Part shown: positions 45,437-56,700 of the stretch, piece by piece | Numbering within the stretch: position 1 is the stretch's first letter | How the letters are laid out: each line of letters starts with the position of its first letter | NCBI GenBank assembly: GCA_014526335.1 | Contig: JACTAT010000108.1 | Location: 210,407 to 274,406, forward strand | Origin: Chrysaora quinquecirrha | Lineage: Eukaryota > Cnidaria > Scyphozoa > Semaeostomeae > Pelagiidae | Direction: 5' to 3' | DNA length: 64,000 nucleotides | Notes under the pieces: generated by a model | Databases searched by the model: none | What the model was told of the DNA's origin: nothing | What the model saw: the letters and a program-made list of their open reading frames with translations, nothing else | Position numbers and translations under genes: made by a program

Positions 45437-47165
45437 AGCCGCAGAAACGAAAATTGAAAACTCTTTTCCGAAGAATCTATTTTTCGTTCAAGGGTACGCT
45501 GAGCCACTGTGGCTAGATGGAAACGCTCAAGGTCTTTTGATATACGTTAGAAATGATATCCCAACAGGTGAGTTGAATTCCTTCAGATTTATGATGATAT
45601 AAACTTCTTATGTTTTGAAATCAATTTAGGGGTAAAAAATGGGCACTTTTAGCATCTACCAACCCACCGTTACAGTAACAATCATTACAGTGAAAAGTAT
45701 GACAAGCATCTGTTTGTAAGTGACTTTAATACAGAGGAGTCAGATCTTATGGTCCATAATTTTATGAATGGGTATCGACTTAGAAATTTAGTGAATGAGT
45801 CAGCTTGTTTCAAAGCAGATAATCTTAAGTGTATTGATATTATTTTAATAAACAAATATAGGCGCTTCCAAGATACCACCACAATCAAGACAGGAGTTTC
45901 TGATTTCCAAAAATAGGTTATTACAGTTCTGAAAACAACATACGAAAAACCTGGACCAATTATTGAAATTATAAGAATTTTTCTGAAGAAACTTTTGAAC
46001 AGCATCTTTGTGAAAAGCTGCAACAATCAAATCAATGGACCTGAATTATGATTCATTTCAAAATTGTTTCAAAGAAGTTTTAAATCAACATGCCCATATG
46101 AAAAAGACATATGCAAGGGCAAATGATTGTCCCTTCATGAATCAGACCCTTCGTAAAGCTGTCATGATGTGTTCAAGGTTAAAGAATAAATTTAATAAAA
46201 GTCGCACAGCCCCAAATTTGGAGGTGTTTTGCCAACAGCCCAACTTGCGTGTAAAATGATTTAGGACTGAGAAAAGAAATTTTTATATATTTCTCAAATC
46301 ACAGATAATGAAATTTTCTGGAAAAACGTGAAACCTTTTATTTCTGATAAAAACAAAGCAAATGAAAAAATTACTCTGATCAAAGAGGAAAAAATATTAT
46401 CAAGACAAAGAAGTAGCTGAAACTCTAAATTGCTACGTTGTGAACATTACTGACGCACTTGGTCTTAAAGAAAATCAAGACATCATCTCTAGCACAAAAG
46501 GTGTCTCAGATCCTATTGATAAAGCTGTGATTAAATATTCCAACCATCCCAGCATGAGAAAAATTCAGTCTTGCTCTAATTGAAAACAAGTTCCAATTTG
46601 ATAAAGTCTCTGTTGAAGAAATAAAAATGGAAATTAGTAGACTTTGAAATTTTATAAGGTAGCTCTGAGATTTGTGCATGCCATTAAAGACTTTACTGAT
46701 GGTGTTAAAAGCTTTTTTTTCCCAGGTGAGCTTAAATCTGCAGATGTTACATCACTTAATAAATCTGGGGCCAAAACTTCCAAGGAAATATATAGACCTG
46801 TAAGTGTACTTCCAACTGTTTCTAAGATTATTGAAAGAATTATGGATAGGTAGATAGTAGAATAGATAACCCCATTTATATAGATTATATAGAAACTTTG
46901 TGGTTTTCGCAAAAGTTTTAATACACAACATGCCTTGACCCGTATGCTTGAAAATTGGAAAGTTAGTTTAGACAATGGGGAAACATTGGTGCAATCTTAA
47001 TGGATCTCTTGAAAGTGTTCCGCAAAACTAACTGACCTCCTTTTGGCGAAACTAGACACTTACGGCTTTAGTTGTGAAGCTTTATCTCTTATTGATAACT
47101 TTCTAGAGGGCAGGCAACAAAGGGTAAAAATCAATGGATCTTTCAGTACCTTTACAAAACTTGAG
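45437..47165 (+). pseudogene. LINE endonuclease/reverse transcriptase, continuation after the P-type insertion
   Basis: Continues the LINE of 33.9-35.6 kb. The endonuclease resumes with AAETKIENSFPKNLFF and GLLIYVRNDIP, then, shifted, CIDIILINKYRRFQDTTTI and TGVSDFQK. The RT region has HMKKTYARANDCPFMNQTLR, RPVSVLPTVSKIIERIMD (fingers) and LLAKLDTYGFSCEALSLIDN, then FLEGRQQRVKING. Many stops and small indels. The YxDD-bearing part is missing: sequence ends at a satellite-like block at 47.17 kb, and a detached GVPVGSVLGKILFNFYINDF piece appears at 49.3 kb. Confidence 0.75.
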
Positions 47166-47170
47166 AGTGA

Positions 47171-48130
47171 CATGTTCGTTTTTTATACTCCTGTCCCTAG
47201 CTGTGTATTTCTACTTAGGCCATTGTTTCTGGTCTCAAGTCTTTTTGGTTGGTCCTAGTCCAGGTTCCTGTTTGCTTGTGCCACCAAAGGTCCTGTAATT
47301 CTGTTTAAGTCCAGGGTCTCTAGGCCACGATGATGTTCCCTAGTTTCAAATTATTAAATGTAATGCATTGCTCTTTCTCTGTGTTCTATTTCTTAGTTCT
47401 AAGATTATTTGCTATCATGTTCCTAGTCCTCAAATCATTAATGATCTTCTATTGTGTACCATTCCTTGGTCCTGTTCCATAGTCCTGTTATTGTTCAAGT
47501 TCCTTAGTTCTGAAAATATCCATGGTCTTCCGTCCCAGTACTTAATCCTGTTGCTTAGTCTTGTTACTGTCTGTGTTCCTTATTCCATAGTTATTCATGC
47601 TCTTCAGTGCGATTCCTTAACCCTGTTCCTTAGTCTTGTGACTGTTCATGTTCCTCAGCCCTGAGATTATTTGTGGTCTTCAGTCCTATTCTTGGTCCTG
47701 TTGCTTAGTCTTGTTATTGTCCATGTCCCTTAGTCCTGAAATTATCCATGGTCTTCAGTCCCATTCGTTAATCATGTTCCTTAGTCTTGTAACTGTTTGT
47801 GTTCCTTATTCCAAAATCATTCATTGTCTTCAGTGCCATTCCTTAATCCTGTTCCTTAGTTGTGTTACTGCTCATGTCCCTTAGTTCTTAAATTACTCAT
47901 GGTCTTCAGTGACATTCCTTAATCCCATTCACCAGTCCTGCTATTACTCATGTTCCTTGGTCCCAAATTATTCATGGCTCCTTAGTCCTAGTCCCTGGTC
48001 CTATTCCTCAGTCTTGTTATTGTTTAATGTTATTTTCTCTTGCAATTATTCATAGTCTTTAGTTCCATTCCTTGGACCTGTTCCCCAGTCTTGTTACTGT
48101 TGATGATCAGGAGTCCTGTTCCATATGGTG
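47171..48130. repeat. degenerate ~75-bp satellite-like array
   Basis: Repeats of CATGGTCTTCAGTCCCATTCC and TTAGTCCTGTTATTGTTCATG type words; GGTCTTCAG recurs at 47675, 47750, 47825 and 47901. The same family is found inverted at 56041-56700, including the non-repeated flank (TTTGAAACTTAGGAACATCA-like). Confidence 0.75.
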
Positions 48131-48639
48131 TTCCTTGAGCCTAGTTTGTTGATCCTGTATTTTTGTTGCAATGAATTTCACCTTTCTAGAGGTCCTTTTT
48201 TCTTTTCTTCTGGAAACATCCATAATAGAAAACCTAGCAATAAACTAGATTCAATGCATTCTCCATCTGATTGGGGAGAAGGCTAACTGCAGAATCTTGT
48301 TTCTTGGTCTACTGGTAGCTGTTAATCTTTCCACGTCCTGTTTAGGCAGGGAATTTCCATGAACAAACTAATAAACCACCTAGCCAAAAATTTTTTTCGG
48401 AATTCCCACTAATTGAAACAGGGAGATTCCGATTCCGAGACATGCCTTTCTGAACTTTGACCGGAAGTTGCTGATTTTGATAAGGTCGAAAGATACTAAG
48501 AACTAACACATTAAGCCATTTCACAGTCTCTTTATTATTGGCCAACAAAAAGTAGGCCCATATTCGGACTTGCTACCAAAAGAGCATTCACGTGATATAT
48601 AAAAATATTATTTTTGCTTGCATTGGAACCTAAGAAATG
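48131..48639. other. no gene seen
   Basis: No recognisable coding or repeats. Confidence 0.45.
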
Positions 48640-49115
48640 ACAATGATCTTTTCTTACAAAGGATAAAACCGTACAGTTTGGCACTGAAACTGTACAGTAT
48701 AGAGGGCGTCAACTTTGGTATCGCCTCCCTGAAGGGATAAAAAATGCTGAATCTTATTTGCAATATAAGGCAAGAATAAAACAATGGGGCAGTGATGATT
48801 GTACTTGTAGACTCTGCAGAACTTTCGTTGAGAACCTTGGTTATTTATGATTGCAAATTTTAGTTTTACCATTTAATTCTAATTTACGATTTAATTTATT
48901 TTATTGCGTCATACAATGCTCTTTTTATATAAATTATTTTAGCTGATTTATTGTATTATACACTGCTCTTTTTATATGTATCATCTAAGCTTAATTTTAG
49001 AAATCATCTAATTTTAGAAATTATCTGGCCTCTGTATTGTAAGTAGATCTTTAAAATTTTTGAGTATTTTGTAACCTAAATAGGTGGCTCTGATTAGCAA
49101 AGTTAATTAATTAAT
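48640..49115 (+). pseudogene. LINE 3' terminal fragment
   Basis: Frame near 48665-48850 reads GTETVQYRGRQLWYRLPEGI, then CRLCRTFVENLGYL, the Cys-containing C-terminal end common to many CR1/L2 LINEs. An AT-rich 3' UTR follows and ends in (TTAA)n near 49095-49110. It is separate from the LINE upstream in sequence continuity but possibly the same family. Confidence 0.6.
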
Positions 49116-49299
49116 TAAGCTATATATATCTAAGCCAACTTTAAAGAAATTGATTATTATTTCTATAAAGCCTTGACTGTATACCCTATGATTTGCTAGT
49201 TACAAACTTACATGCATATGGTTGTCATTACCTATTCGTACCTAAAACGACAAAAACAGAGCTTAGTGATAAACAACATGCAGTCCTTTCAGCAGTTGA

Positions 49300-49372
49300 T
49301 ATCTGGTGTTCCCGTAGGATCTGTCTTGGGCAAAATACTATTCAATTTTTATATAAATGATTTCTGTATATA
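49300..49372 (+). pseudogene. LINE RT motif fragment
   Basis: Encodes LISGVPVGSVLGKILFNFYI, RT motif with GVPxGSxLGPLLFN signature, and then NDF. Only about 24 codons remain, bounded by repeats. Confidence 0.6.
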
Positions 49373-50740
49373 TTAAAATAGGGGTAGTCAAGGAAACAAA
49401 ATTTCTGGTTATGCTGAAGTTGGCAATGGCACACTTTTCTGACCTTCCCTCTGCTCTGCCAACAGTGGGGTAGGCCTGTCATCACCCTCTCGTTTGCTTC
49501 TGGGTTAATAAGAATTGCCTTTGCTTCTGGGTTAATAAGAGCTTAATCTTCTTTGATGTGCGTCATTGATGCCTGTTTCAATAATCAATAATCACCCTTA
49601 AATTTATTGATTCGGGCATATATTTCAATGATAAATAAGATCACAAGAAGCTTCATGATTTGAGACAGTAAAAACAAAAAGAATAAAAACAAATAAAAAC
49701 AATTTCTGCGGTTGGGGTTAGGTGATGTCATTCCCATTCTTTTTCTGTATGTGTTTCTTTCTGCTGTCCTCCTTACCCTGTGGCTAATTTGTTTTGCTCT
49801 TAAACTTCCCTGTCTTCAAAATAATCGCAAAAAAAAACAAAATAGAGAAAGAATGGAGCAGACGAAAATCTTGGTGTAAAGTTTTTTATCAACACACAGG
49901 AATGCACGGGAATTTTGTACAAAATTTCATATCCACCTTAAACATTCACTACCCATTCTACAACATCATTTACTGAAGTGGTACTTCCTTTTTTGATAAA
50001 GTATTGCATGCGAACTGATTAAGACTCCCTGCAATCTCCTTAATGGAGTTAACATTTGACTGGGCTCTTGAAACTAAATTAGAACTTTTATAAGACATAA
50101 TTCCACTGGTATTATAAGCATACGTGTAAGCAGTCTTTGTTACAGTTTCCACCGCAAATTTGACACTGTACCGAGAGGGATGGCTCGATTCTGCCTTCAA
50201 TTCATCAGAAATACTCTAAAACATCATCTAATACTTCCAGGCGTTCATCAGGCATTTCAAGAAATCTTTAGCTGCTATTGAAGAAATCCCAAGCTTTTCT
50301 ACAATTCGTTATAAAATTTGAGTTTCACCTGTTGCTTCTCTTTCATTCTCCCTCATTTCTTTTGAAACATCAAATGACAGGACATTAACTGCAAGTCTAA
50401 CTTTCATTTTCCTAGAAGAATCTAGATTTCTGTGACAATTTTGTAAAGGTGTTGCAAAGCAATATCTCTTTTTATCACAGTTAAAAACTGACTGTACATG
50501 ACTATATAGACCATTTATCATTTACCATCTGTATATACTAAAATGAGAATAGTCATGGGAACCGATTTTGTCACAGTCGCTCTGCCCCTGTGGGAAGTGG
50601 TGCGATTTCCGACTTTCCCCCTGCCCTGCTCTGGGTAGGCAAGCCATCATCTTTTGTTTTTTGTCAACTGCTCTCGCTTCTGGGGTAACTGTGGCTAACT
50701 CTTCTTTGAAGTGCGTCATTGGCGCCTGTTTTAACCATCG
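49373..50740. repeat. pair of related interspersed repeats
   Basis: 49373-49590 and 50537-50740 share TAGTCA.GG.A.C.AATTT, CCTTCCCTCTGCTCTGCC-like and GATGTGCGTCATTGATGCCTG-like segments in the same orientation, moderately diverged. The second is followed directly by a tRNA-like block. The 950 bases between them show no gene. Confidence 0.55.
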
Positions 50741-50782
50741 CCCGATTGTTTTCTGTAGGAGGATTCTCACTGAATTGCAACA

Positions 50783-50862
50783 AGGCACTGTAGCACGGTC
50801 GGTAAAGCGGCGTGTCTTGTGAGCTGAGATGCAGAGTTGGGAGTTTGACTCCCCACAGGCGA
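50783..50862 (+). repeat. tRNA-like pol III promoter block (SINE head or pseudo-tRNA)
   Basis: TAGCACGGTCGGTAAAGCGG resembles box A/D-arm, and GGGAGTTTGACTCCC resembles the T-arm with box B. The acceptor ends do not pair convincingly, so I do not call a functional tRNA. Confidence 0.4.
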
Positions 50863-51049
50863 AAATCTTTTCCTTTCAAATTTTTTATTCTCTTATTTTC
50901 GTGTTTCAAAAGGCCAAGGAGATGCCTGGCAACTAAAATTTGCCTTTGGTTCTAATTTTTAATTTCATTAGACATTTTTTAACATGTTTTTGTTGTTCCC
51001 TTCCATGAATATGAGGACCACTAAGAGATTATCGTCGAATGACCAATAC

Positions 51050-51119
51050 GGCTGTGTAGCTGAGTGGTTAAGAGCTCCTCTGCTACCCAGAATGGCTGGA
51101 GTTCAATCCCCTCAAGGGC
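51050..51119 (+). repeat. second tRNA-like block
   Basis: TAGCTGAGTGGTTAAGAGC fits a tRNA D-arm/box A very well, and GGAGTTCAATCCCC fits box B. The anticodon arm CTCTGCTACCCAGAATGG pairs poorly and the acceptor stem does not close. It is most likely a tRNA-derived SINE or pseudogene. Confidence 0.45.
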
Positions 51120-51919
51120 AAATTTTTGGTGTTTTTGTTTTTGTGATTTAAATAGTTTACAATCCTTTTCAATGTCTTAAAGTCACTTCGACAGAACTAG
51201 AAGGCTTTTTGGAATGACTCAAATCTTTAGATTTTATTAATTTATCTCTCAACACTAACTTTCATTTTCATTTTGTTTTTATTTCAATTTTAATTTTATC
51301 TTTGATTCTAATTTAAAGTTTTATTGCACCTGAAGAATTTAGAATAATATTAAAATTTATTTCACATTAAAGATTAATTTCACTTTCACTAATATCAACA
51401 TTAAGGCCAATACTCTTAGGTACCAAAATAAATGGGGTGTCCAAATAAACAGGGGGTTGGGGAGTTCAGCGGAGGCGGTGGTCCTCATGAGGCGGTGGTC
51501 TTACACGGGCAAGGGCTGGTCTTATATACTAATTTTGTAGTAATCAAGGCAACAATTTTGTCAGAGCATCTCCTCCATGGCCGTTTATGTTACGCTTCTC
51601 AAACCTGCACCCTTCTCTGCAATCTTTTCTGAAGTTGAGCCATCGCTTGCCATATCTTTCCTAACTGCTACTGTTTCTGGGATAAACGGGGGAAAAGCCC
51701 CCTCCTTTGTCACAAGGCACTGTCTTGCCCCATTAGAATCTTTTGTCTACACCCCAGAGGTAGATTGCTCGCTTACTGTATGTTAAATTCTTCTTACTGC
51801 ATAACAATGACTACAAGTAATGAAATTGACTGAATATATCTAAAAGACAAGAAGGGCTGCTAAACTACCAAAAGACAAACAATATGCTGCAGTAAACCCG
51901 AGTTCCTCACACGGGAAAT
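51120..51919. other. no gene; GGCGGTGGTC-containing repeat edge
   Basis: 51440-51560 (AGGCGGTGGTC ... ACGGGCAAGGGCTGGTCTTAT) resembles 56795-56880 and may be an end of the same repeat family as the satellite block. Nothing else is identified. Confidence 0.4.
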
Positions 51920-52244
51920 ACACCAATTCAAAATAAAACCCTGTCCCTTAGCCTCGATCGCGTGAAAAAGGTTCCGGGTGAAAAGTGAATTCCTTCATTT
52001 CTGTGTTGTGTCTTTCTCTCGTTGTCATCAAAGGTTAACAGAGGTGTGCTCGTTTGTTGTCATTTTTTTTGCTCAAAATCTTTGCGTAACAAAACCTGTT
52101 CATAGATTTTGTTGCTTACTCCTGTTGCTGGTATATTCTGTCATCTTTGGAACAGCTTTTTTAAAAGCTTTTATAAGTACGAAGCTCTGACACAGCGCAG
52201 ACTTGCTTGTGTTTGATAAACAAACAGAAACAAAGGCCTTCATC

Positions 52245-53912
52245 ATGGATTTAGACATGATTTCGACAATGAAAGTTGATGAACTGAAGAACTTTTTACG
52301 CTTAAGAGGACTGAAAGTATCAGCCCGAAAGCAAGAGCTAGTAGCAAGGGTATTTGTGGCCATGGAGAATGATGTGCCGATTGTAAAAACTGCGGAAGAG
52401 GTTGAAAAAGAAATTGCTGATGCATACGCTGGAAAATTGTCGTTGGGTGATGAAGTCATACCTGACCCCTTCAAAATCACAGATGGCTGGCTTGAAGAAG
52501 ACGAAGGAATAACCCAATGGCCAACAACCCTTTATCCTGATATATTCAATTTTCTTGCCTTCCATCCATCAGAATTAAAAAGTCAAGATTTGAGTGATTA
52601 CAAGACATCAAAAGGTTACAGCTATTTTGCTTCAGGCTGGCTCCAAAAATTGTCTTACCATCAAGTGTCAGAGAAAAGCAGATATTGTTTGCTCAAGACA
52701 ACATGTAGACCTTCTCAGAAAATTTCTGATGTTCCCCATAAACTGTGGATCTGTCTCATAAAAGACAGTGGAAAAATAGTGAATTCTCATTGCTCATGCA
52801 TGGCTGGCCTGTCACAAGTGTGCAACCATGTTGCCGCAGCTTTATTCCGGGTAGAAGCAGCAGTACGATTAGGATTGAACAATCCATCATGCACATCTCA
52901 AGCATGTGCATGGTTGCCAAATAACAAAGAAGTGAAGTCAGTGAAAATAAAGGATTTGAAGTTAGGAAGGGCTAACTTTGGTACCCGAGGTAAAAAGAAA
53001 ACAGAACTCAATTGCTCTCCCAAGAAAAAGTTTGACCCATTGTGGGAAAGTGAAGCTGATTTGACATTGAAGGAAGTTGCTTCTGCTTTGAGACCCGTGT
53101 GTGATGAAAATGATTCCATCATTTTTACAGCAGAGGAAAAGAAAGAGACGTTGCCTGTGATAACCAGCAAGAAAGATGATCTTTGCACCCTTACTGACCT
53201 TTTGTCAAATTCAAGCTCACCTGAGGAATTTCTGATGAAAATGGAATCTTTGCCATCAAAATTCTCTTTAATTGAGTCAAAGACACAAGGACAAGCAGAA
53301 AATCCTTTTTGGGTTTCAATTAGGAAACACATGATCACAGCATCAATGGCCCATGATGTGAAAACAAGGATTGAAACACAAAGAAGGCAAGCTCAGAAAG
53401 GAGCAGCAGGAGTTGACATGAAATCAATTTTTCAAACAGTTTCTGGAAACAAAAAGGTGAATCCTGAGCTCCCTGCATTAAAATATGGCCGTGCAATGGA
53501 AACTGAAGCAGTGCACACATTTATTTCAGACTACAAACACCATGATAAAGATGTTACTGTCAAAGAGTGTGGAATTTATATTTGCAAAGATGCTCCATTT
53601 ATTGGAGGCAGCCCTGACAGAGTGGTCAGCTGTAAGTGTTGTGGAGAATTCTGTCTCCAGGTCAAAAGTCCTTTCTCAATCCGAGACAAATCGCCCCTTG
53701 ATGATGATGTAAACCTGCCATATCTCAAGAGAGACAAGGAAAGTTTGGTCCTTAACCCAAATCATAAATATTACACCCAATGTCAGGTGCAAATGGCCTC
53801 ATCAGGAATCAAAACTTGTTATTTTTATGTATGGACAGCACATGGGGCCTTCACACATAAGGTCAATTTCGATGAGAAATTCTGGTTTGATCTAAAAAAA
53901 ACTTTTAGTTGA
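52245..53912 (+). CDS. SAP-SWIM-YqaJ nuclease of ISL2EU copy 2 (intact)
   Basis: Uninterrupted 555-residue frame from ATG 52245; an upstream in-frame non-ATG stretch is in the terminal repeat. Residues about 5-40 form a SAP DNA-binding motif (MKVDELKNFLRLRGLKVSAR). About 180-210 is a SWIM zinc finger (HCSCMAGLSQVCNHVAAALF: CxCxnCxH). From about 360 comes the YqaJ domain: MITASMAHDV, LKYGRAMETEAVHTFISDY, FIGGSPDRVVSCKCCGEFCL (catalytic Asp), LQVKSPFSIRDKSP (E.K counterpart Q.K), and YTQCQVQMASSGIKTCYFYV. Lambda-exonuclease-like PD-(D/E)XK nuclease presumed to act with the transposase. It is the best-preserved gene in the window. The Glu of E-x-K reads Gln here (FCLQVK), which may affect catalysis. 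Confidence 0.85.
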   Translation: MDLDMISTMKVDELKNFLRLRGLKVSARKQELVARVFVAMENDVPIVKTAEEVEKEIADAYAGKLSLGDEVIPDPFKITDGWLEEDEGITQWPTTLYPDIFNFLAFHPSELKSQDLSDYKTSKGYSYFASGWLQKLSYHQVSEKSRYCLLKTTCRPSQKISDVPHKLWICLIKDSGKIVNSHCSCMAGLSQVCNHVAAALFRVEAAVRLGLNNPSCTSQACAWLPNNKEVKSVKIKDLKLGRANFGTRGKKKTELNCSPKKKFDPLWESEADLTLKEVASALRPVCDENDSIIFTAEEKKETLPVITSKKDDLCTLTDLLSNSSSPEEFLMKMESLPSKFSLIESKTQGQAENPFWVSIRKHMITASMAHDVKTRIETQRRQAQKGAAGVDMKSIFQTVSGNKKVNPELPALKYGRAMETEAVHTFISDYKHHDKDVTVKECGIYICKDAPFIGGSPDRVVSCKCCGEFCLQVKSPFSIRDKSPLDDDVNLPYLKRDKESLVLNPNHKYYTQCQVQMASSGIKTCYFYVWTAHGAFTHKVNFDEKFWFDLKKTFS

Positions 53913-54288
53913 ATTTTACATTGACTTTTATTTGCCATCATTATTTTAAATTGCTTGTAAAAGATGTGTTTGATAACAAGGACCATACACAAGATATGAC
54001 ACAAGGAAGACTTAAAAATTTTTCAAACCCTCCTATTTCATAAAGACAAACATCAATAAAAATTCTCATACATGTCATGAAAGTATCATCCTCTAACAGT
54101 TATTTGCCTTTGTTAAATTTATTAAAAGAAAACACTTGCTTAATCGTTACTTCAGGATAAATGTATATTTAATCTCGAATTAAGGGTGGTTGTATATTAC
54201 AAATTGCAGCACAAACTCTGACAGTATCATCAACTAAAGGCAACATTGTTAAGGAAAATGTACTTTTTAAAATGTGAAATGTTTTAAG

Positions 54289-55704
54289 TCAGTTTATTGC
54301 CCGCTCAACATGAATACGTAGATTGGCAATTTCTTTGGTATTTTTGCATTCAGCTGCAGTCATCTGCGATTTCACTCATGCGCCAGGTGGGACACTGAGT
54401 GAGCAATAGTGATGCAACAAGTCTTCTTTGATTTGGAATCCTCTATCTGCCATTACCTCATCTCCACGTTCCAAATAATTATAAAAGCCACTGTTTTGAC
54501 AAATTTATTGGTCAGTGGTTCGACCCCCATAGCAGTCGGAGATAAACATTATATATCCTGTTGGGGAAATTGCAATTAAAAATTTGCAAGTGTTATGCTT
54601 TTTATAATCAGACCATGTTGCAGCCTGCACATCCAAAGACGTTGGCCTCTCGATAAATATTTCATAACAGTCGATTATGCATCGCACCTTTCTATTCTTT
54701 CCCTTGAACACTGATGGCATGTTTGATAAAATGACCTCCTTTGGGAGCCAAACAATTAAGGCATCACCAAAAAACTTGACCCATGTGGCAAAAATGCTTC
54801 AACATGTGGCTTCCGAAACTTGAAATCTGTCAGCCAGGTCCTGGTTCAATAAACCAAGACGGAGTCTCATCAGAACGAGCAGAAACTGGTCTTTTCCACA
54901 GAGCTTGACTTGTCTGGTGCGGTTTTTTTTTTACCATTGAAGAGTAAACTTTCGCCCTTCTCCAATATGATAGCTTTGTAACATGAGGCTTTATCAGTGA
55001 AAACAATGCATTGAATATTGCGATTGTTTGGATGCCAGTGTAAAACCTCATTTTTTTGTCAGAACTCAGAGCTGCTGCTGACACTGGCTTGCTTTGATTT
55101 CTCTTTATGGACATTTTTGCCATTTTGAGTTTAACTGTTCCAGTTGATCTTTGAGATCCTTTTTTTCCCCATTTAACGTTGAAATTTCAGATGCCATTGA
55201 AGTAATTACTTTGTTCTTATCTAAGCAAGCATTTCATTTTTGTGAAAAGGAGCAATAGTCATGGTCATATAAAACAATTTTTTTCCTAAATGTTTCACAT
55301 TCCTCTACGTGCTTCTGAGCTTGTGGAATGCCTGGAGGAATAACCTCGCAAACAAGTTTTGGCCTTGGTACCTTGGCTGGTTTTTCATATCCAAGATTCA
55401 GTGTTGGTGTGGGGTTTTCAGGTGTTGGTTTTCCATCAACAAAGTGATTAGAACACACCATATCACTCTGACCATGTGACCAATTGGCTCCACGTTTTGT
55501 TGTTCGTTTCATCAATCTGATCCATTCCTTTCTTTTCTCCTGATTCTTCAGACTACTAGGAAACCAGTGTAAGGTGAAAGGCGGTTTGCACAGGCAATCC
55601 TTCCTTTTCTGTCCGAGGTGCTCCTCGCAATCTTCCTTTTCCCATTTTTTCAAACTGTAACGACTGTTCGTACAGCCAACAACGGCGCAATTTCCATTGA
55701 CCAT
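54289..55704 (-). pseudogene. ISL2EU copy 2 transposase (THAP + DDE), broken
   Basis: ATG 55704 begins MVNGNCAVVGCTNSRYSL with a large THAP finger (C..C ... CKPPFTLHWFPSS ... W..LMKRTTKRG ... DMVCSNHF). A second part (55123-54830) has KKMRFYTGIQTIAIFNALFS. Then, shifted, come FLLVLMRLRLGLLNQDLADR (HTH), IIDCYEIFIERPTSLDVQAA (first Asp), FLIAISPTGYIMFISDCYGG (second Asp) and ECKNTKEIANLRIHVERAIN (Glu), ending at TGA 54289. At least four frameshifts. It converges with the nuclease gene, leaving about 380 bases of AT-rich sequence between them. Confidence 0.8.
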
Positions 55705-56040
55705 TTTTAAATTTTAGGCCAAACGATTCTTCGGTGTGTAATCAAGTCTGCACTGTGTCAGAGCTTCGTACTTATAAAAGCTTTCAAAAAAGCTGTTCGA
55801 AAGATGACAGAATATACCAGCAACAGGAGTAAGCAACAAAATCTAGGAAAATCTAGGAACAGGTTTTGTTACGCAAAGATTTTGAGCAATAAAAATGACA
55901 ACAAACGAGCACACCTCTGTTAACCTTTGATGACAACGAGAGAAAGACACAACACAGAAATGAAGGAATTCACTTTTCATCCGGAACCTCGTTCACGCGA
56001 TCGAGGCTAAGGGACAGGGTTTTATTTTGAATTGGTGTAT

Positions 56041-56700
56041 AGGAATAGGACTGAAGACCATGAATAACTTCAGGACTGAGAAACAGGAATAAGGAACAGG
56101 ATTGAAGACCATGAGTTTTTTCTGGACTGAGAAACGGAACTAAGAAATGGGACTAAAGACCACGAGTAATGTCAGGATTGAGGAAGAGGACTAAGGAATT
56201 GGATTGTAGACCATAAGTAACTTTAGGACTGAGGAACAGGACTAAGGAATGGGACTCAAGACCATGGGTAATTTTAGGACTGAAGAAGAGGATTAAGGAA
56301 TTGGACTGAAAACCCTGAATAATTTCAGGACTAAGGAACTGGATAAAGGAACGGGAGGACTGAAGACCATGAAAAATTTTAGGACTAAGAAACACGATGA
56401 AGGAAGAGGACTGAAGACTATCAATAATTTCAGGAATAAGAAACAGGACAAAGAAATGGGACTGGACCGCATGAATAATTTCAGCACTAAGGAACATGAA
56501 CAATAACAAGTCTGAGGAACAGGAGCAAGAAATGGGATGGAAGACCATCAATTATTTCAGGACTATTTAAAGAACAGACCATAGACAAAGAGAACTGCTG
56601 TACACTAACTAATTTGAAACTTAGGAACATCATTCTGGACTAAGGACCTTGGACTTAAACAGAGGAACAGAACTGTGATTTGCACTAGGAAAAGAGACCC
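56041..56700. repeat. inverted copy of the satellite-like family
   Basis: Words GGACTGAAGACCATGAATAA and TTCAGGACTGAGGAACAGGA recur about every 50-65 bases, the reverse complement of the block at 47171-48130. It starts directly at the right end of ISL2EU copy 2. Confidence 0.75.

Larger units (their letters stand above)
51920..56038. mobile_element. ISL2EU DNA transposon, copy 2
   Basis: Starts ACACCAATTCAAAATAAAAC and ends with the inverse, flanked by AT at 51918-51919 and 56039-56040. Inverted repeats are about 290 bases (51920-52205 and 55745-56038), highly similar. The main difference is a short duplication of AATCTAGGAA around 55840. It carries a plus-strand nuclease gene and a convergent minus-strand THAP-DDE transposase, the same plan as copy 1 but with unrelated-looking ends, so a distinct family. 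Confidence 0.9.

Noticed and set aside
47368..47884. Long Leu/Ser/Val-rich frames in the satellite-like array
   Set aside because: Products of the repeat unit (SLVTVHVP-type periodic translation); the inverted array at 56.1-56.6 kb gives the mirror version.
51050..51119. Functional tRNA gene
   Set aside because: Acceptor stem does not pair and the anticodon arm is weak.
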